Assembly (NCBI RefSeq): GCF_958295425.1
Contig: NC_081138.1
Span: forward strand, 4,047,302-4,111,301
Length of the DNA: 64,000 nt
Direction of reading: 5' to 3'
Source: Solea solea
Taxonomy: Eukaryota; Chordata; Actinopteri; Pleuronectiformes; Soleidae
The notes beneath the pieces were generated by a model. It was not told the DNA's origin. It made no database searches and was given only the letters and a program-made list of their open reading frames with translations. Both the position numbers and the translations under genes were made by a program. Positions 23,056-36,960 of this stretch are shown in pieces. Within the stretch, counting starts at the first letter, position 1; each line of letters begins with the position of its first letter.

Positions 23056-26000
23056 AACCTCTTGTTTTTCAGAGGCTTAGTATTAGAAGAAAAAATATCA
23101 AAAAGTAAACATAAAGACAAATATTTGGCACTTTTGACTCTTTATTCCTCTTGACAACTTTTAATTCAGACCTTGTCTCTTCTGCCGGAGTCACTACTCA
23201 TCCTCGTTACACCCACACGGGTGTTTTCACTTGTTTGGCCTGATTAGACCTCCTCTCAGGACTGTGTGGGTGTGGACTGTGTAGACCGTGCTTCACATCT
23301 GCATCACTCTCTCACGTCGCTGCTGCTGCTGCTGCTGCTGTTGTTGTGCCTGCTCCGCGAGTACAACTTCACACCTCTGCTGTTCTTAGTAATACACACA
23401 AATCCTTTGGTCACAGGGTGGAAGAACGCTGTATGTTGCCTTAGTATTTTTACCCCCATCGAGAATTTCCAACAAATCTTTTGTTATCTCGACCCAGTCA
23501 TTTCTCTGCTTTGGACCAGTGGTGGCTCATTTTAGGCCCGGTTATTTATATGTTTTAAATATATAGTTAAATGCTATGAAGGTGTTTTTATTGACAAATG
23601 TAAATGGGCTATATCGTCCATAAATGGCACACAACCGGCTGCTTTTTATAACTTTACTTAGATAGAAAAGGCTCAGGGATTGTGTATATTTCTACAACGC
23701 GGTTGGTTCCGCCTCTCAGACAGTTCCTCCAATCATCATGCATCAGCTACATAGCCACATTGACTCCCAGAGACGCCAAGCTTCCCTGGAAGTGACGATT
23801 TTGCAGCATCTTTCCAATCAGTGCTCACCACAGTGAAAAAGGCTTCCACTGGACCATTTACTGTATTTTATGATATTTTCCGTCTTTGAGCAATCAACCT
23901 CTGCTACTGATTTCATTGCAATTCATTTTACTAATCATATTCCCGTCTTAGAAATCCTTATTGTTGCTTTCTGTCTCTTGTGAATGAATGTCTGGTGTTT
24001 GTGAATACAGTCATTCAGCGAGTTAGATGTGAAAAAGAGCTGCAGCAAGTTTAGAGCAATGTCGTCCAGAACTGACCTAGAAACAAGGAGTTGATTGATT
24101 AAGGCCTGGGACGACAGCCAACCATGATACTGCCTCAGACTGGCATGTGTTGGTGAATGAAGTTGCACTTACATGCACTCACATTCACTATCAGTGAGCA
24201 GTCAGTATGTACGAGGGGAAAATACAATACTTCCTTTACCAGCTGGTGGCGATAGTCTGTATTTGTGATTTAAAAAAAGAAGAAACTGGAAGACCTGTTT
24301 AAGTTAACTGCAGTGTGTGTTTTTCTTGTCATTACACAGATGAACAGATAGTTTGGTGGAACTTGTGGTTCATATACAGTATACCAGCAGTCATTTGCTT
24401 GCCTAATCATTTCCTCATCTTCTCATCTTCTGATTGGCTGGAGATAAATAGCCAGTCACAGTGGTGTCTCTCATCATTGGATGGCATCAGGGCGATGTGT
24501 AGAACCCTTAAATGGTAACTAAACCCCCTCTTCTGAAGCTAACTAACCAATGTCTGATTTTGAAATATGCCAGGAAGTGGGCTGAGAGCTAAGTGTAGGG
24601 GGCATGGTCTGGTAATGACGACCTTGCACCCTGTGACAAAGCGAAATTAAAGGGGGAGGAGTCTGGGACAACAAGCCTTGTGCTGGTTGGACAACAGGGT
24701 GACGAAAGTGAATGCAGTAGCTGGTGTTTGACCATAGAGGCCAGATATGCCAATTTATATCACAGTGTGTATAATTTCAATACTTTACACTAACGTATTC
24801 CCGTAGCAGCCTCTGCATTAAAACCACTTGAAACTCATCTTCCACTTTTCTCTAGAATATATTATTTTCACTGCGGTGAGCTGATTGGACAAATGCTGCA
24901 AAAACTTACAGGGAAGCTCAGCTTCTCTGGGGGTCAAACGGAGCAGTGGGCGTATATCCTATATACAGTAGAAGAGTACTTGTGATTTTCCTCCAAGTAC
25001 CACCAGAGGAAGCTCGCGTACCACTGGTGGTACACGTACCACAGTTTTGAAAGCCATGGCTCTAGATAGACATGTTTCAAATCACGTTTAAAAAGTAAAA
25101 GTGTCATGGTGTGATGATATTATGATTGTAAAGTTTTAGGGTACTGAGTTGACAATGTGAAGTGATTATACATTTTTAAATAATACTTAGTTCAAAAGCC
25201 AGACAATACAGTAAGATATCAATTTTAACAGCCACCAAAGTTTCAATAAATTAAGCACTTTATAATATATTGATGTTGCTGTTGCTTACTAGCTTACCAA
25301 TATGACCCATCAAGATTGTAAATTGACCACATGTAAAATGTTGGCCCTCTACTCGCCCTGGAACCTGTGTACACTCATTCACAGCGAGATTCACAGCAGC
25401 ACCAGTCGCAGACGCAACACTGATCCATAAGCATCGACTGCATTGACTCCCTCCCCCCCTCATGCAAATCAAGGGTTGTGGCAGGATGCTAACTAACGTA
25501 CTGTAGTTCTCACTTCCTCGCATGTGAAGAACGCACACTAACCCTGTCTCATTTTGCAGCGTAGAAAGTGTAGATCACGCCATGAAACTCACATTTGAAT
25601 TAAAGGATTTCATTTATGTTGTCAGGAGGTGGCGCTATGACTATTGGCTTGTAAATGTCTTGAGGCCAGGGCTCTTAAGCCTGCCCCACACTAGAGGGTT
25701 TTAAACTTGATTATAAAAACGTGGGAGGCCACAGACACACGAACTCTGTCACCGATTTTCAATGTTTTAATCCCGAGAAAGCACAGACGAGGCGATCCAG
25801 TCGAGACGCAGGACCACACACTTGGCGTTTAGTCAAACCATTTCAGGGAGGAGATTCCCTGGACTGAAATATGTCAAACATAAAGTTTGGGCAAGATTGG
25901 ACATTGTAAATTATGCTTCCTGTTCTATGCTAAAACATTCAAATTAGCCATGTCGCCAAGGCAACTGTGGGAAATAAAAAAAAAAAAAATTGATGGGGAC

Positions 26001-26974
26001 ATGTCTCAATTATCTCAACTGTTTAAAAGGACTTTCAAAAGTGTCTTTAAAATGCGGTGCCTACATTACCCACGATGCAACACGGCCACTATCCGTGCAC
26101 TTGATGCTTAGTGTGTGTGTATGATGCTACGAGCAGCTAATGTGGCTTCACTCACAGATGAAGAGCTGGCTGCAGAGGTCTGAGGAGCTCACGTCTTTCG
26201 AGCGCCGCCAGATTTTTGTCATTTTCAGATGTGTCATCTTCACATTCAAGTGACGCTGACTCAAGTGGTGCTGACTCACTGGCAACAACATCAGACTTCA
26301 TGGAGGTCACTCTGAAGCCAGAAAAGCTTTGATGCAACTTTATTTACGTCCACTGAGATGCTTATAACTCGGAAAGTTAAGAATGGATTTTGATCAAAAT
26401 CCAGGTGTAGGTTTTGGCCCAAGGAAGACAAACCAGAGCCATATTTGTTTTTGTCAATCTTGCATGATATGAATGTTTTATTGAAATTGTGGGAAACTGA
26501 GTGGTCTCAGTTTTACATACACAGTTGTAGGCTACTCCTTAATCCCAGGAATAGACAAACTTAGTGACGTCTCTTATTAAGTGTCGATTTAGACAACAAA
26601 ACCACTTTCAGTCAGTCTTTTTGCAACTGTTTTTGCACTTTTAACACCCTCAAGACTGGTTTGCAATTTATTTCAAACCATTTCACATCAATGGCCGGCT
26701 GGCCCGAGCTTGAGACACCAGCGTTATCGACTTCTTCGCTAACCGTTTGCCGTGCCTTGTGTTGTCCACACAAGAAATGTTTTCCTCCATTTTGATAAGA
26801 GTCTGACCGCCAGCAAGTACGGGATGTCGTCCGGACGATCTCACTGCTGATTGGGCACCGTTCCATCATCCAGCGTCGCGTAGTTGCATCATCATAGCGT
26901 TGCCAAAGTTGGACATTTTCAACTCAAATGCTGTAACAATGGACTGCCCATGGCCCAGCCGGCGAAATTTGCAA

Positions 26975-27115
26975 CTTCTGGTGTGTACATGTACATGAGA
27001 ATATGTAAACTTCATACAGAAAGGCCCTCGTTCGAACCGGGTTGGGAACCTAGGTCCTTTTTGCCTTAAGGCAACAGTCCTAGCCACTACTCCGCCATGT
27101 GGCTTGCTTTTTATG
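26975..27115 (-). repeat. SINE-like repeat head fragment
   Basis: It matches the head end of the 10.0-kb copy: 'catacagaaaggccctcgtt', 'cgaaccggg' and 'aaggcaacagtcctagccac'. The rest of the element is absent. Confidence 0.6.
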
Positions 27116-28910
27116 CCGTTTTTTGGAACTCTTTTCCACACCCTTATAGCCATCGATAAACGAAACTGTTTTTGGGATGAAAAAAATTGGAAAAAAAATG
27201 TAGTGTTGTCCACATCTGAAAAAGGTTACACTGCAACCACTACGTCCCGCCCCCTCCTGTCCCGCCAATTCTCCTCAAAACAAGAGCACGCACTGCCTGG
27301 AGGAGAGTGGAGGAGAGAGAGGGCTGTGAAGATGGCTTCACTGATGCTGACGACATCATGAATCTGAATCACCTGTGAGAGAACACTGAGCATTGTCATA
27401 ATGAATCACGCAGGTAGGCCGGTCAGTGAGTGGCAGGTGAAATGATCAGAATTCAATTATTTGTCATTTATGAAACACCAGATTCTCCACTTCTTGACGG
27501 GTATCACAGGATACCCGTCTAATTCTGGATCTGGCTGCGATGATTTAAACACTTTAACAACTGTGAAGTTTAACTTTGAGAACTCAGTCATGAGATGCAC
27601 AAATAACCACACTTATAATATCTCCTCCCACTTTGTGCACGCTTCTCCCTCACACGCATGTGGGAGCGAGGCATACCTCACTGCTGACACACAGAGGGCT
27701 TCTCTGCCAGATGACAGGAAACTGCACTTCCAGGCTGAAGCGTTGGCTTGATACCGTGGCTGCGGGCATCTGAGAAAGACTCAGAATGACCCTCACTCTT
27801 TGTTTCTCTGACACACACACACACACATGTCCTGAACACGACACAAGTTCTCTCTGTCACCCATTCTCGTCCCCCCCCCCCCCTCGCCATCGCTCACTCT
27901 CTATCTCCAATGATTAAAAAACAATATCCAGCTTATAACTAGAAGTTAGTCAGACACCCACACTCATTTGCAGTGAAAGGCAAATGACCCTGGTGATGAG
28001 TCATTGCATTCACTCAGAGACTTGCTTTATTCCACACACTGAAATCTCTTAAGGCAAAGTGATGCAGTGGTTCTCGCCACGGTGCCTCAGGTGTTCAATT
28101 GGCGTTTCTCTCAAATAAAAAAGAACAAAACGGAGTAAAAATAGTACCTAAGTCCAGTCGAATCAAGCCATTCTTTGTTAGTCTCACACACTGTGTGCAT
28201 GCTAGGCTTTATATATTATTTCCAGTCAATCAATAATCCGGTATTCCACAGAAATTAGGTAAATGTGTCATTATCACCAAAAGAGTCAATAATGAAGAGT
28301 GGCAGGAAGAATAATAGAACTCTGGGATACTGATTATGCTGTCAGTGGAAACCATTATACCTTTTCACGGCATATGATATTTAAACAAAAACAAACGGAT
28401 CATCAGCTGTTAACATAACATAAAACTCAACCATGCTTCAAACAAGATTAGATTATTTTTGAATAATCTGTGGTGTCCCGAATCAGTAAAACATCCAGAA
28501 ATGTCAAGTAAAAGAAACAAGTTTGAAAACAAGAGCTTTATGTTGTTTATTTTTGAGACCCTTTTGTGCTGTTTGCCAATAACATTTAATAAAATAAATA
28601 AGGGAAAACATTACATTTATACCACTGTAATAATACATCCAAAATGGCCAAATATCACGTGAAGAAGTTTTTCCGTTCTGGATCCTTAATTAAACAAAAT
28701 TATTCTGATTACATCAATTTGTGCTACAATAAACTGACACAGATTTATTTTATTTTTTTACACAAATGATGCTAAATGTATTCTCCTTGAACTAATAACT
28801 GAAAAAAAAACAATCATAAAGATTTCCTAATTTTGAAATAACCATTCCCCAAATCATTCAAATTGAAAAATAGTTGATATTGATAATATTTCACAGAGGG
28901 AACCTGTGCA

Positions 28911-28935
28911 TGTGTGTGTGTGTGTGTGTGTGTGT
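28911..28935. repeat. (TG)n microsatellite
   Basis: About 12 TG units. Confidence 0.95.
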
Positions 28936-30401
28936 AATTGTGAGTCATGTCAGTGTGTGGGCAGTAAGACTTCTTTCTCTGCATTTCTGCTTTGGCGTGG
29001 AAAAAAAAACAGAAAACTTCCCCCGTGATAGTGATTTATTTCACAGGCATGTAAAAGATGCAAGCGACAGATGTTTAAAGAAACGGGGAAACCAAAGAGG
29101 ACAAAGATTTCCTGAAGCAACAGTAAAACGTGTCCAGTCTGTCTGACCACAACAAAAAAAAAGAAACTGAGTGAACCTGAGACTCATTTTTGGACATTAG
29201 GCCTGAGGGCTGCAAGTGTTATCTGGCTGCATCAAGTTTACTTTGTTTAAGGAAAGAAAGAATAGTGGAAGAGCGTAAATGGGGGAGGGAGTGTAACGGG
29301 AGTCTTTAACAGGGAGTAAAAGGCACTGAAAGGATTTTGATCCAGTGATATTATATATCTGTTCTGGTCTGAGGAGACAAAAGCACACAGCAAACCACCA
29401 GAGAGCAAAGCATGTCATGTGAATAGTATGTCTTCTTTGCAGTGTCGTACATCCGAAGGCTTTGTGCGTCTGAATTTGGCTGGTAGAAGGCACAAAGGAG
29501 GCAGTTTGTTCGCCCCTGACAAGTGTGCTTTTATTTGCGGCGGCCCTTTGATGTATAGAGAAACTTTGGCTGGGTTATCCCTCGCAGACAAACGCACAAG
29601 AAATCCCACTCCTTTGTATTATCCTTAACAATTCCCTCACCATTCAACTGCAAAGCTTTTATTCCCTTTAAGACCTTTATTTCAAACTTTGTGCCTACTG
29701 TCTGTCTGTCAACTGTAATGGGGATTCTCGTTTGACTTTATTGTGCCAGGTGAGGGCGGGGGACAGGTTGGGGTCACGCAGTTTCAGATATGAAAAGCGT
29801 CTCCTAAGTAATTGACCACGTTTGACGTCCATACCTTTGATATCGGGTTGTTGTGAAATCGAAAAACAGTGCAATCAATCTTTCCATATGGTCTATTAGG
29901 CCTGTTATTAAGCTTTAATGGAGGTGTTATAAAAAATCCTCTTCAGGAGATGATTCACCCCAGTTTCACCCTCGGAGCTGTGAATAGACATTGGAGCCTT
30001 AGACCAGTACCACTCTAAAACCTGTAAACTCCAAGTGGCAGCTATTCAGCTAATTATCTTATTTAGTAACTATCTAGCTTACCGTAGCTTGGCCTAGTTT
30101 ACCGTACTGAAAAGAAAGGTTCGTAAAAGCTTTGGAAAGTCTTCTTCAGGTGATTCATCCCAGTTTTATTGCAGCTTACATTTTAAAGGTACATTCAGAG
30201 GCTGAATACACACAATTCCTTTGTTGCTGAGAGTTAGATAAGACCAGTACTACTCTGAAATCACAGCTTAGCATAGCTTAGCTTGGCCTACAGAAAATAA
30301 ATGTTTGAAAAGGCTCGATTCACTCCTGTTTTAATCCACCTTCCATTTTAAATTTGGAGCTGCGTCGGAAATTGGGAGTGACGTTCAAAAACCATGTAGC
30401 A

Positions 30402-30712
30402 CAGAGGTCTCAAACTAGCGGCCCGCCACCTAAATGTTAGTTTTTGATATTTATAGACGAATTTTGCATAATATTTATTGTGAATTACACATCGTTACGA
30501 ATCAAAACAAACACTTTAATTTTTATTATGATGTAAAAATATCATCACAAGTCTTGTTTTTGCTATATCACGATGGAATATAATGATATCATTTTAAAAT
30601 AATGTCCCCGACTGGACAGTTGTTTTTGTGACTTTTTTTTTTTTTACTTAATTGGCCCCCTCCTTACCAGAAATTCATGGGGCCTCCAAGTTGTTTGAGT
30701 TTAAGACCCTTG
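30402..30712. mobile_element. non-autonomous hAT-like element
   Basis: It begins CAGAGGTCTCAAACTAGCGG and ends GTTTGAGTTTAAGACCCTTG, an imperfect inverted pair. The 8-bp flanks ATGTAGCA (30394-30401) and GTGTAGCA (30713-30720) differ at one base. It is 311 bp and AT-rich inside, with no transposase. Confidence 0.8.
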
Positions 30713-30720
30713 GTGTAGCA

Positions 30721-33700
30721 ACATGTCTTCAGATTAAAAATGAGACAGTACACGTGCGGCTGATTTGTTGTAAAACTAATATAGCAGAAGTGCTATTAGC
30801 GGTTAGCAGTGTACCAAAATCTGTGAATTCAACTAGTTAGCATAGCCTAGCCTTGCTCAGCTTAGTTTAGCATACAGAAAAAAAAATGTTTTAATTAGAC
30901 GGAAAGGTGTGTATGTTTACTTATTTTCACACCTAGTCATCTGCTTAATTGGTGTGCGCCTGATGAAAGGTGGATATATTATGTTATTTGTCATCTGGTT
31001 TGGTAGAGAGCCAGACTTCACACAGGCTAAGTCATGTGCATGTTGATGCCATTCAGTCGTTGGCCGTGGAGGTGCTGGAGGCAGCTCTGTTGATGATGTG
31101 CAGGAAGCCCTGAAGCAGCGGCCCTGAAGGCCAGCAGGTGGCTGTGGGTGGATGTGGTGGAGCAGCTACAGCCTTGGTGTTTTCATCCACATCCCTTAGT
31201 GAGGAGACGTGAGAAGTGGGAGGAGAACTGCTGTTAGTCAGAACTGAGGACTCTGTGTACGGACCATCCCAACTCTTCGATTCCTCTTCCACACTTACGC
31301 TAGCACATTTACCCCTGCTAGCCACATTGCCCTGGAGCACGGCAAAGGTGTCGACCCACTGCTAGAAGGTGAGGGCAACACCTGCATACTTAGGTGTGAA
31401 CACACCTTTAATCTTACTCACTGTCTGCGAAAAACTCCAATAATCAATATCAGGCCTTTTATTACATAGACCCATAACAATGGGGGGGTGGTGGGGGCAC
31501 CAAAGGGATTTCTGGTTTTAAATTGGCAACCAACAACTTCTGTGTCCCTCTGGGCTCCTGTGTAATCACTGTCGCAAAGACGTAACAGAAGCATGACGCA
31601 GGTAAGGACACCGGCCCTTTTCCTCAGAGCCAGTTTAATGTCATAATAAGCACCCCAGGGTGAGAAGCATTTTAGAAACACGGCGAATGCTTTGGTCTTC
31701 ATTGGTTTGAACACAGAATAGTGCAATTCCTCTGTGCCGTAAAAGTCAAGTCCTGGAAACCCCCCCCCAAGTGGCCAAGAGAATAACAGCAAAGTGTATA
31801 GGGGATCAATATAAATGTTAATTCAGTTCAATTTTCTGCTTCCATTATGTTTAAACACCGTTTAAGATAACAGGTTGTCAATTTCAACCTATCAATACCC
31901 ATGACAAGCAACGTAGTGGTGGCACAGTTTAGAATAGTCTCACATGTCACAGGTTTACAGTGCACAATCCCATCCATTTTCTTGCTTTATGTCTGTTTCA
32001 AAATGGTGCTGAAGACTATTAGGATTCATTTATTAGAAATTTACAAAATATAATGTGGTTCATTTACTATATTTGTAATGAATAAAAAAAAACAATGGGT
32101 TTAGAAAACGTCCAAAAGGTCCAATTAGTAGCTGTGCTGGTGCGTTCGTGACTCACTTTGTTCTCCATAAGCTCTGGGCAAACTCCATTTGCCAATGAAG
32201 GTCATATGATGTCATCAAAAGCACTTGAAACAGCTACTAAATTAATCTCATGTTGAGGTTGTTTCCACAGTCTGTTTCCAAGGTCATGGATAAACTTTGA
32301 ACTTGATAGAAGTTTGACTTTCAGAATGACAGAATGATGTGTGAGTAGGTTTTACATGAAGATTAAAATATTCATTCCAAACTCCCCCACACACACTGCT
32401 TCCTGTTTGATCAGCAAACTATCAACCCTGACTGTAATTCCGAACATAAACTTGATTAAAATCAATAATTTAACCAGACAAGGTGAAGAGGAAGTTCACG
32501 TGTCTGGGAGCTGCCCAGTGTACTGTCACGGTCTCATGCTGTTGTTGTCGAGCAGGTGGGACTTTAGTGAATCGGTGCCACAGCACTTTGACAGTTGCTG
32601 TTGAGACAGAGCGCAGACAGATTTTCGACTGCCGTCTTCCAAGTCACGAGCCTCCACCTCTTCTGCAGGCGGCGGCAGCGGCGGCTGCTGTTTTTTTTAT
32701 ATCAGATAACGCTAAAACAGCTAAAACTCTTGACCTGTCCATTCCTGGGTGCCCACAAGTGCTTAAGCAGATAAAGATTATTGTAATCACCTGGTGACTT
32801 TTATGGGGGTCAGAAAACAGGGCTTTTACATAAAAACATTGGGAAAAAAAAAACAGTTATGTTCTAAAGCCTTGGCAATGACGATATGAGTTTGGTGGGG
32901 TTGTTGACCTAGACTGCTTAGACTGGATTTGACAGCAATGTATTTACAATGGTTGGTGGTTGTGTAACCTTATTTCCAGGAATACATTGTTATCATGAAC
33001 TGTCCAGGGTGTACCCTGCCTATCGCCCCATGTAGCTGAGATTGGCACAGCACCCCCCGCGACCCTCTGGTGGAGGATAAAGCGGCAGATGATGACTAAC
33101 TGACTGACATTGTTATCATTTGCAAGGTCATAGTTATTTTCTAACCTGTGGTGCATTATTTTAAATATGTTCTTTACATTCAAACCAGTGTCAAATAAGT
33201 TCACACAGTCAGACTCTCTTCTGTGTTTCTCAGTATAGCGGCGTTATGTCAAAAGAGGCAAAACAGAGGCAACAGCAATATTGTGCTAGTAATGCAAACA
33301 GGTTGGAGGGACTGAAAACACGTTTGATGTGTTTCTAGCATGGTACGGTTTGGTTTGGTACGTTTCGGGGTGGTAAAGCCCTGGGTCAGGCTTGCGTATC
33401 GACTGAGAACAGTACCTTTACTTTTAGATATGTAGCATGACGACTGCTTGGTTTGTGGGAAGCAGTCAGGGAAGGGTTCCCAAAAAATGGAACGGTAGGG
33501 AGATTATTTTGGTACTATTCCCATTGAAAAATACGTACCGTACTGTTCCACGCAATAGAATGGCTAAAAAAGGCGCCCACAAAAAAGTTTGAGAAGTGAA
33601 TTCTGCTGCTCTGATAGTATTGCTTGACAGAGCCTGTCTTCAATTGAATGACACAGCATACAAATAATGTAATATGGCTTATTTTCAAGATCAAACAGGC

Positions 33701-33830
33701 CAAAATTTAAGCCCTGCAGCTTTAATTTCTTGCATGTTTTGTAATGCTATTGTAGAATTGAGTTTAGTATTTATATGTTGTTGTTAAATACGGTTATTAT
33801 ACATATTAAACATGGCAGCAACTGAAGATG
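30721..33830. other. intergenic, no gene seen
   Basis: It contains a SINE-like tail fragment at 32995-33106 and a GGTACGGTTTGG / palindromic GTACC-rich stretch at 33340-33560. ORFs at 31053-31340 (-) and 31418-31792 (-) have no recognised domain. Confidence 0.5.
32995..33106 (+). repeat. SINE-like repeat tail fragment
   Basis: It carries 'ctgtccagggtgtaccctgc', 'gctgagattggcacagcac' and 'ggataaagcggcagatgatg', the sense orientation of the tail in the 10.0-kb antisense copy. Confidence 0.7.
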
Positions 33831-33839
33831 AGCTGCTGA

Positions 33840-34085
33840 AGCTCAAACCAAGCATCAGAATGCAGAATAAAGGAGATTTAAGTGACTTTGAACGTGACAT
33901 GGTTGTTCATGCCAGACAAACTGCTGATCTACTGGCATTTTCACACACACAACCGTCTCTAGTGTTTACAGAGAATATACTGAACATATGGAACATCATC
34001 TATGAACGCACAAACATGGTGAACTTCGATGCGGATTAGCTTCAGCAGCAGAAGAACAGACCAGACTCCACTCCTGACATTTCCT
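33840..34085 (+). pseudogene. Tc1/mariner transposase N-terminal remnant
   Basis: The encoded MQNKGDLSDFERDMVV and ETADLL-type QTADLLAFSHTQPS match the N-terminal helix-turn-helix of fish Tc1-like transposases (from memory GxLSDFERGMVVGAR...TADLLGFSRTT). About 24 nt are missing between MVVHAR and QTADLL. The sequence then jumps to 'tagcttcagcagcagaagaa', which is from further along such elements, so a large internal deletion has occurred. Non-functional. Confidence 0.75.
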
Positions 34086-34339
34086 GTGATTAATGTATAA
34101 TAATGTATAATAATGTTGAAATATAGATTCTTACTTACATTTTATTCCTCTTGCTCTAGTGTGACACTTGTTGTTGAACATGTGCGATGGATATTGGAAC
34201 TGTAACCTTCACAAAAACAACCCACAGCCCAGAGAATGCGACCAAACTTAGAAAAAATTTGAAACTACCTACCCTGACTGAATATTCTGTCCAACTTCAC
34301 AATAAGATGTAGCTTAGCTTTAGGGTTGTTGGCTCAAAG

Positions 34340-34860
34340 TCCAATATTGCAATAAGTCAGTCAGTGCATTTACATGTATGTTAAAAGTCTGATTTTAGTC
34401 AGACTAAGGCAATAATTTGATTTTTTTAATGTCATGTAAACACATTTGTCCAACTAAACTCGAGCTAGACTTAGTTGGACTAACATATCTGGATAATGCG
34501 ATTCATAGTCCGATTACTCCTGTATGTATACTCTTAGTCAGACTGGAGTCGGACTTAGTGTAGGAGACGATGGATGTACAGCAGGTCCTTTAAAATGCGT
34601 GTAAACATGGTAGTCGCACTGACATTGTACTACATCACATTTCTTAAAGTCGGATTAGCACAACCAGATAATGCGACCTTCAATCAGACTAGCTGGCTTA
34701 GTCCCTTTGCACATGTCCTACAATTTCCTGGGACACAGAAGAAGAAGAAGAAGACAACAGCGACAAACATTTTTGATGATGGGACCGAATTTATTATTTT
34801 TAAGTTCATAGATGGTAGGAAAACTCAGAACAGTCTCAGGACAACTAACTGCTAGCTAAA
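34340..34860. repeat. MITE-like 'GTGCATTTACATG' repeat
   Basis: Repeated ATAATGCGATT / TTAGTCAGACT blocks follow a GTGCATTTACATGT end, a pattern common in fish. Related stretches flank another repeat in the lin7c intron at 62.2 and 63.0 kb. A (GAA)n run sits at 34738-34755. Confidence 0.5.
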
Positions 34861-36620
34861 CTGGGAATGACCTAATACTAACAAGCTCAGTAGAGGGCAT
34901 ATCGCCACCTAGTGTATCGGAGGTGAATTGATTACTAGTGTTGGACACAGTGCTCGTATACTGGTACAAGTAAAGTTGTCCATTAAAGTGTGCATGCAAG
35001 CATCACGGGTGTGACCAAGCTGCGAGACTGACTTTAATACATTTTTATTGTTTCCCTTCTCTCCACAGAGATCAGCTGAGAATCTGGGACGACGAGACAA
35101 CCATGCAATGTGAACATCTCTGTCGGCGTGTGTTACATGTATGTGCTGCATTGAAGGTCAGTGCCTCGTACCTCTGCTGCGCAATGTTTGGCCGATCATG
35201 AAGGGGCGACCATGTGCAGAGTTGCCACGCATGCAAAATTTCAGGTCACTACCTCTGGGAACCAATAATGCCTTTGGCTAAGCAACAAGATGCAAATACG
35301 TCTATTCAAATTCGCATCCACTCCATACACATTTGAGCTTACAGGAAGACTCAGCGCCACAGTCTAATCTCAGTGCACTGCTGCTGCAGAATCAAAACAT
35401 GTACGGTCATTTTAATCATGAATAAGTCTCTGTCCTGGGAGCACATTTGATCCAAGCCAACGTTGGATCCATATCTCTGTGTTTGTGTATTGTTTTAGCC
35501 TAAGTAACGAAACTTGCTACTGTATTTTAACACAAGTGGATGTGAAATCTTGACGTTGGCTCGCCTTGTGTTGCTCACTGTTGTTTGGCAGTGCAGTGGC
35601 AGGCCCAGATTACCTGTCTCACCCAGGCAGTCATAAAGCTAATGGCAGACACGCAGCATCCGCCACTCTGGGCCGTCGAGCAGACGGAGGTTAGTCAGAG
35701 TTAGGAGATCAATGCACTTATATGTCACACCCAGAGCTCTACATTCCTCCCCTCAGGCACTAAAGACAGAGTTTACATAGTCACCCTGTGTTTCACTGGT
35801 AAAAGACGGCTGATGCGGGAGCAGATAGAAAACCCTCAATATCACACCACCTTCAATTTCAGCCTGCTAAGCCACTGGGGCAACCCAAATATCATCCATC
35901 CTGACACTGTCCGTCACTCTATAGATAGAACAGCAAAATTAGCACAAATGCAGCGCTTGCCATCATCATGAAATATGGTGGCAGTGGGGCGATTATTTAC
36001 GGGCCGCATTACTCTCTGAAGACCTGAGCTCTGAGTCACCGACTGAACCTGATAATTAATTCCACTCTCCACAGAAATATTATGAAGCTGCGCGACAGAA
36101 TGACAGATGTACAGCATGAAGCACATTGTCAACAGAGTAACTGGATTAACTGTTGTGACGCCCTCATATAAGACAGGATTTGTTTTGAAGAAAATTGTGT
36201 TTTTATGTAAATGAATCATGTAGGCATGGACATTTCCTGGCGCTATTATCCTGACCAAAATAATTGGTAACGCTTTACAGTAAAGTAACATTATAATTAT
36301 TTTTGTAATATTACAGTAATACTGTCTTATTTCTAATGCAATTCCCGGCTTGGTAATATTACTCCTTATAATATGAGCAGATGATATTAGGTTACATGTA
36401 GTAATATACTGGTATTAGCTTGGTATGTTTTTACTGCAGCAATAATAATTGTTGCAAGAATTATGATTTATATACTTAAATATAAGCAGAGACTTTTGCA
36501 CACAATTTACCTCCATTTGTTTGTGCATTTGCCAAAAGGGATATAGACATTTTCTGAAAGCCACAGAGAAAACGATCAATTTATCTTTATATATTCCCAA
36601 AGAAACGTCACCAAAAAGAT
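34861..36620. other. intergenic, no gene seen
   Basis: No exon chain, RNA gene or complete mobile element is visible. Parts (35060-36050) are moderately complex and could be conserved non-coding DNA; this cannot be judged without alignment. Confidence 0.45.
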
Positions 36621-36630
36621 ATATATATAT

Positions 36631-36896
36631 ATATTATAACATATAATAGAAAAATACATGGACAAATAAATGCTAACAAAACAAATTACAAAAACAAATA
36701 AATCTAATAATAAACCTAAGTATATACTGTATATACATATATATGTGTGTATATGTATATATACTGTATATATACTGTATATATTATAACATATAATAGC
36801 AAAATACATGGACAAATAAATGCTAACAAAACAAATTACAAAAACAAATAAATCTAATAATAAACCTAAGTATATACTGTATATACATATATATAC

Positions 36897-36935
<39 letters not shown>

Positions 36936-36960
36936 CATATAATAGAAAAATACGTGGACA
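36631..36960. repeat. AT-rich tandem repeat, ~150-bp unit, two full copies plus a partial
   Basis: The start atattataacatataatag occurs at 36631, 36781 and about 36927. Each full unit continues with 'tacatggacaaataaatgct' and ends in 'ctaagtatatactgtatata' with a variable TA/TG run. The first two units are nearly identical, implying a recent duplication. Confidence 0.88.

Larger units (their letters stand above)
23056..30401. other. intergenic, no gene seen
   Basis: It includes a (CTG)n run at 23318-23342, an inverted hAT-like block at 24985-25060, a degraded antisense SINE-like head at 26975-27115, a C-run at 27871-27883 and (TG)n at 28911-28935. Blocks such as 28960-29650 are less repetitive and could hold distal regulatory DNA. 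I see no exon chain. Confidence 0.5.

Noticed and set aside
31053..31792. Adjacent minus-strand ORFs of 95 and 124 aa
   Set aside because: No recognisable domain, no splice chain and no similarity I can name. They could be decayed repeat sequence.
36631..36960. CRISPR-like array
   Set aside because: The units are ~150 bp AT-rich direct tandem repeats without unique spacers, in vertebrate DNA.
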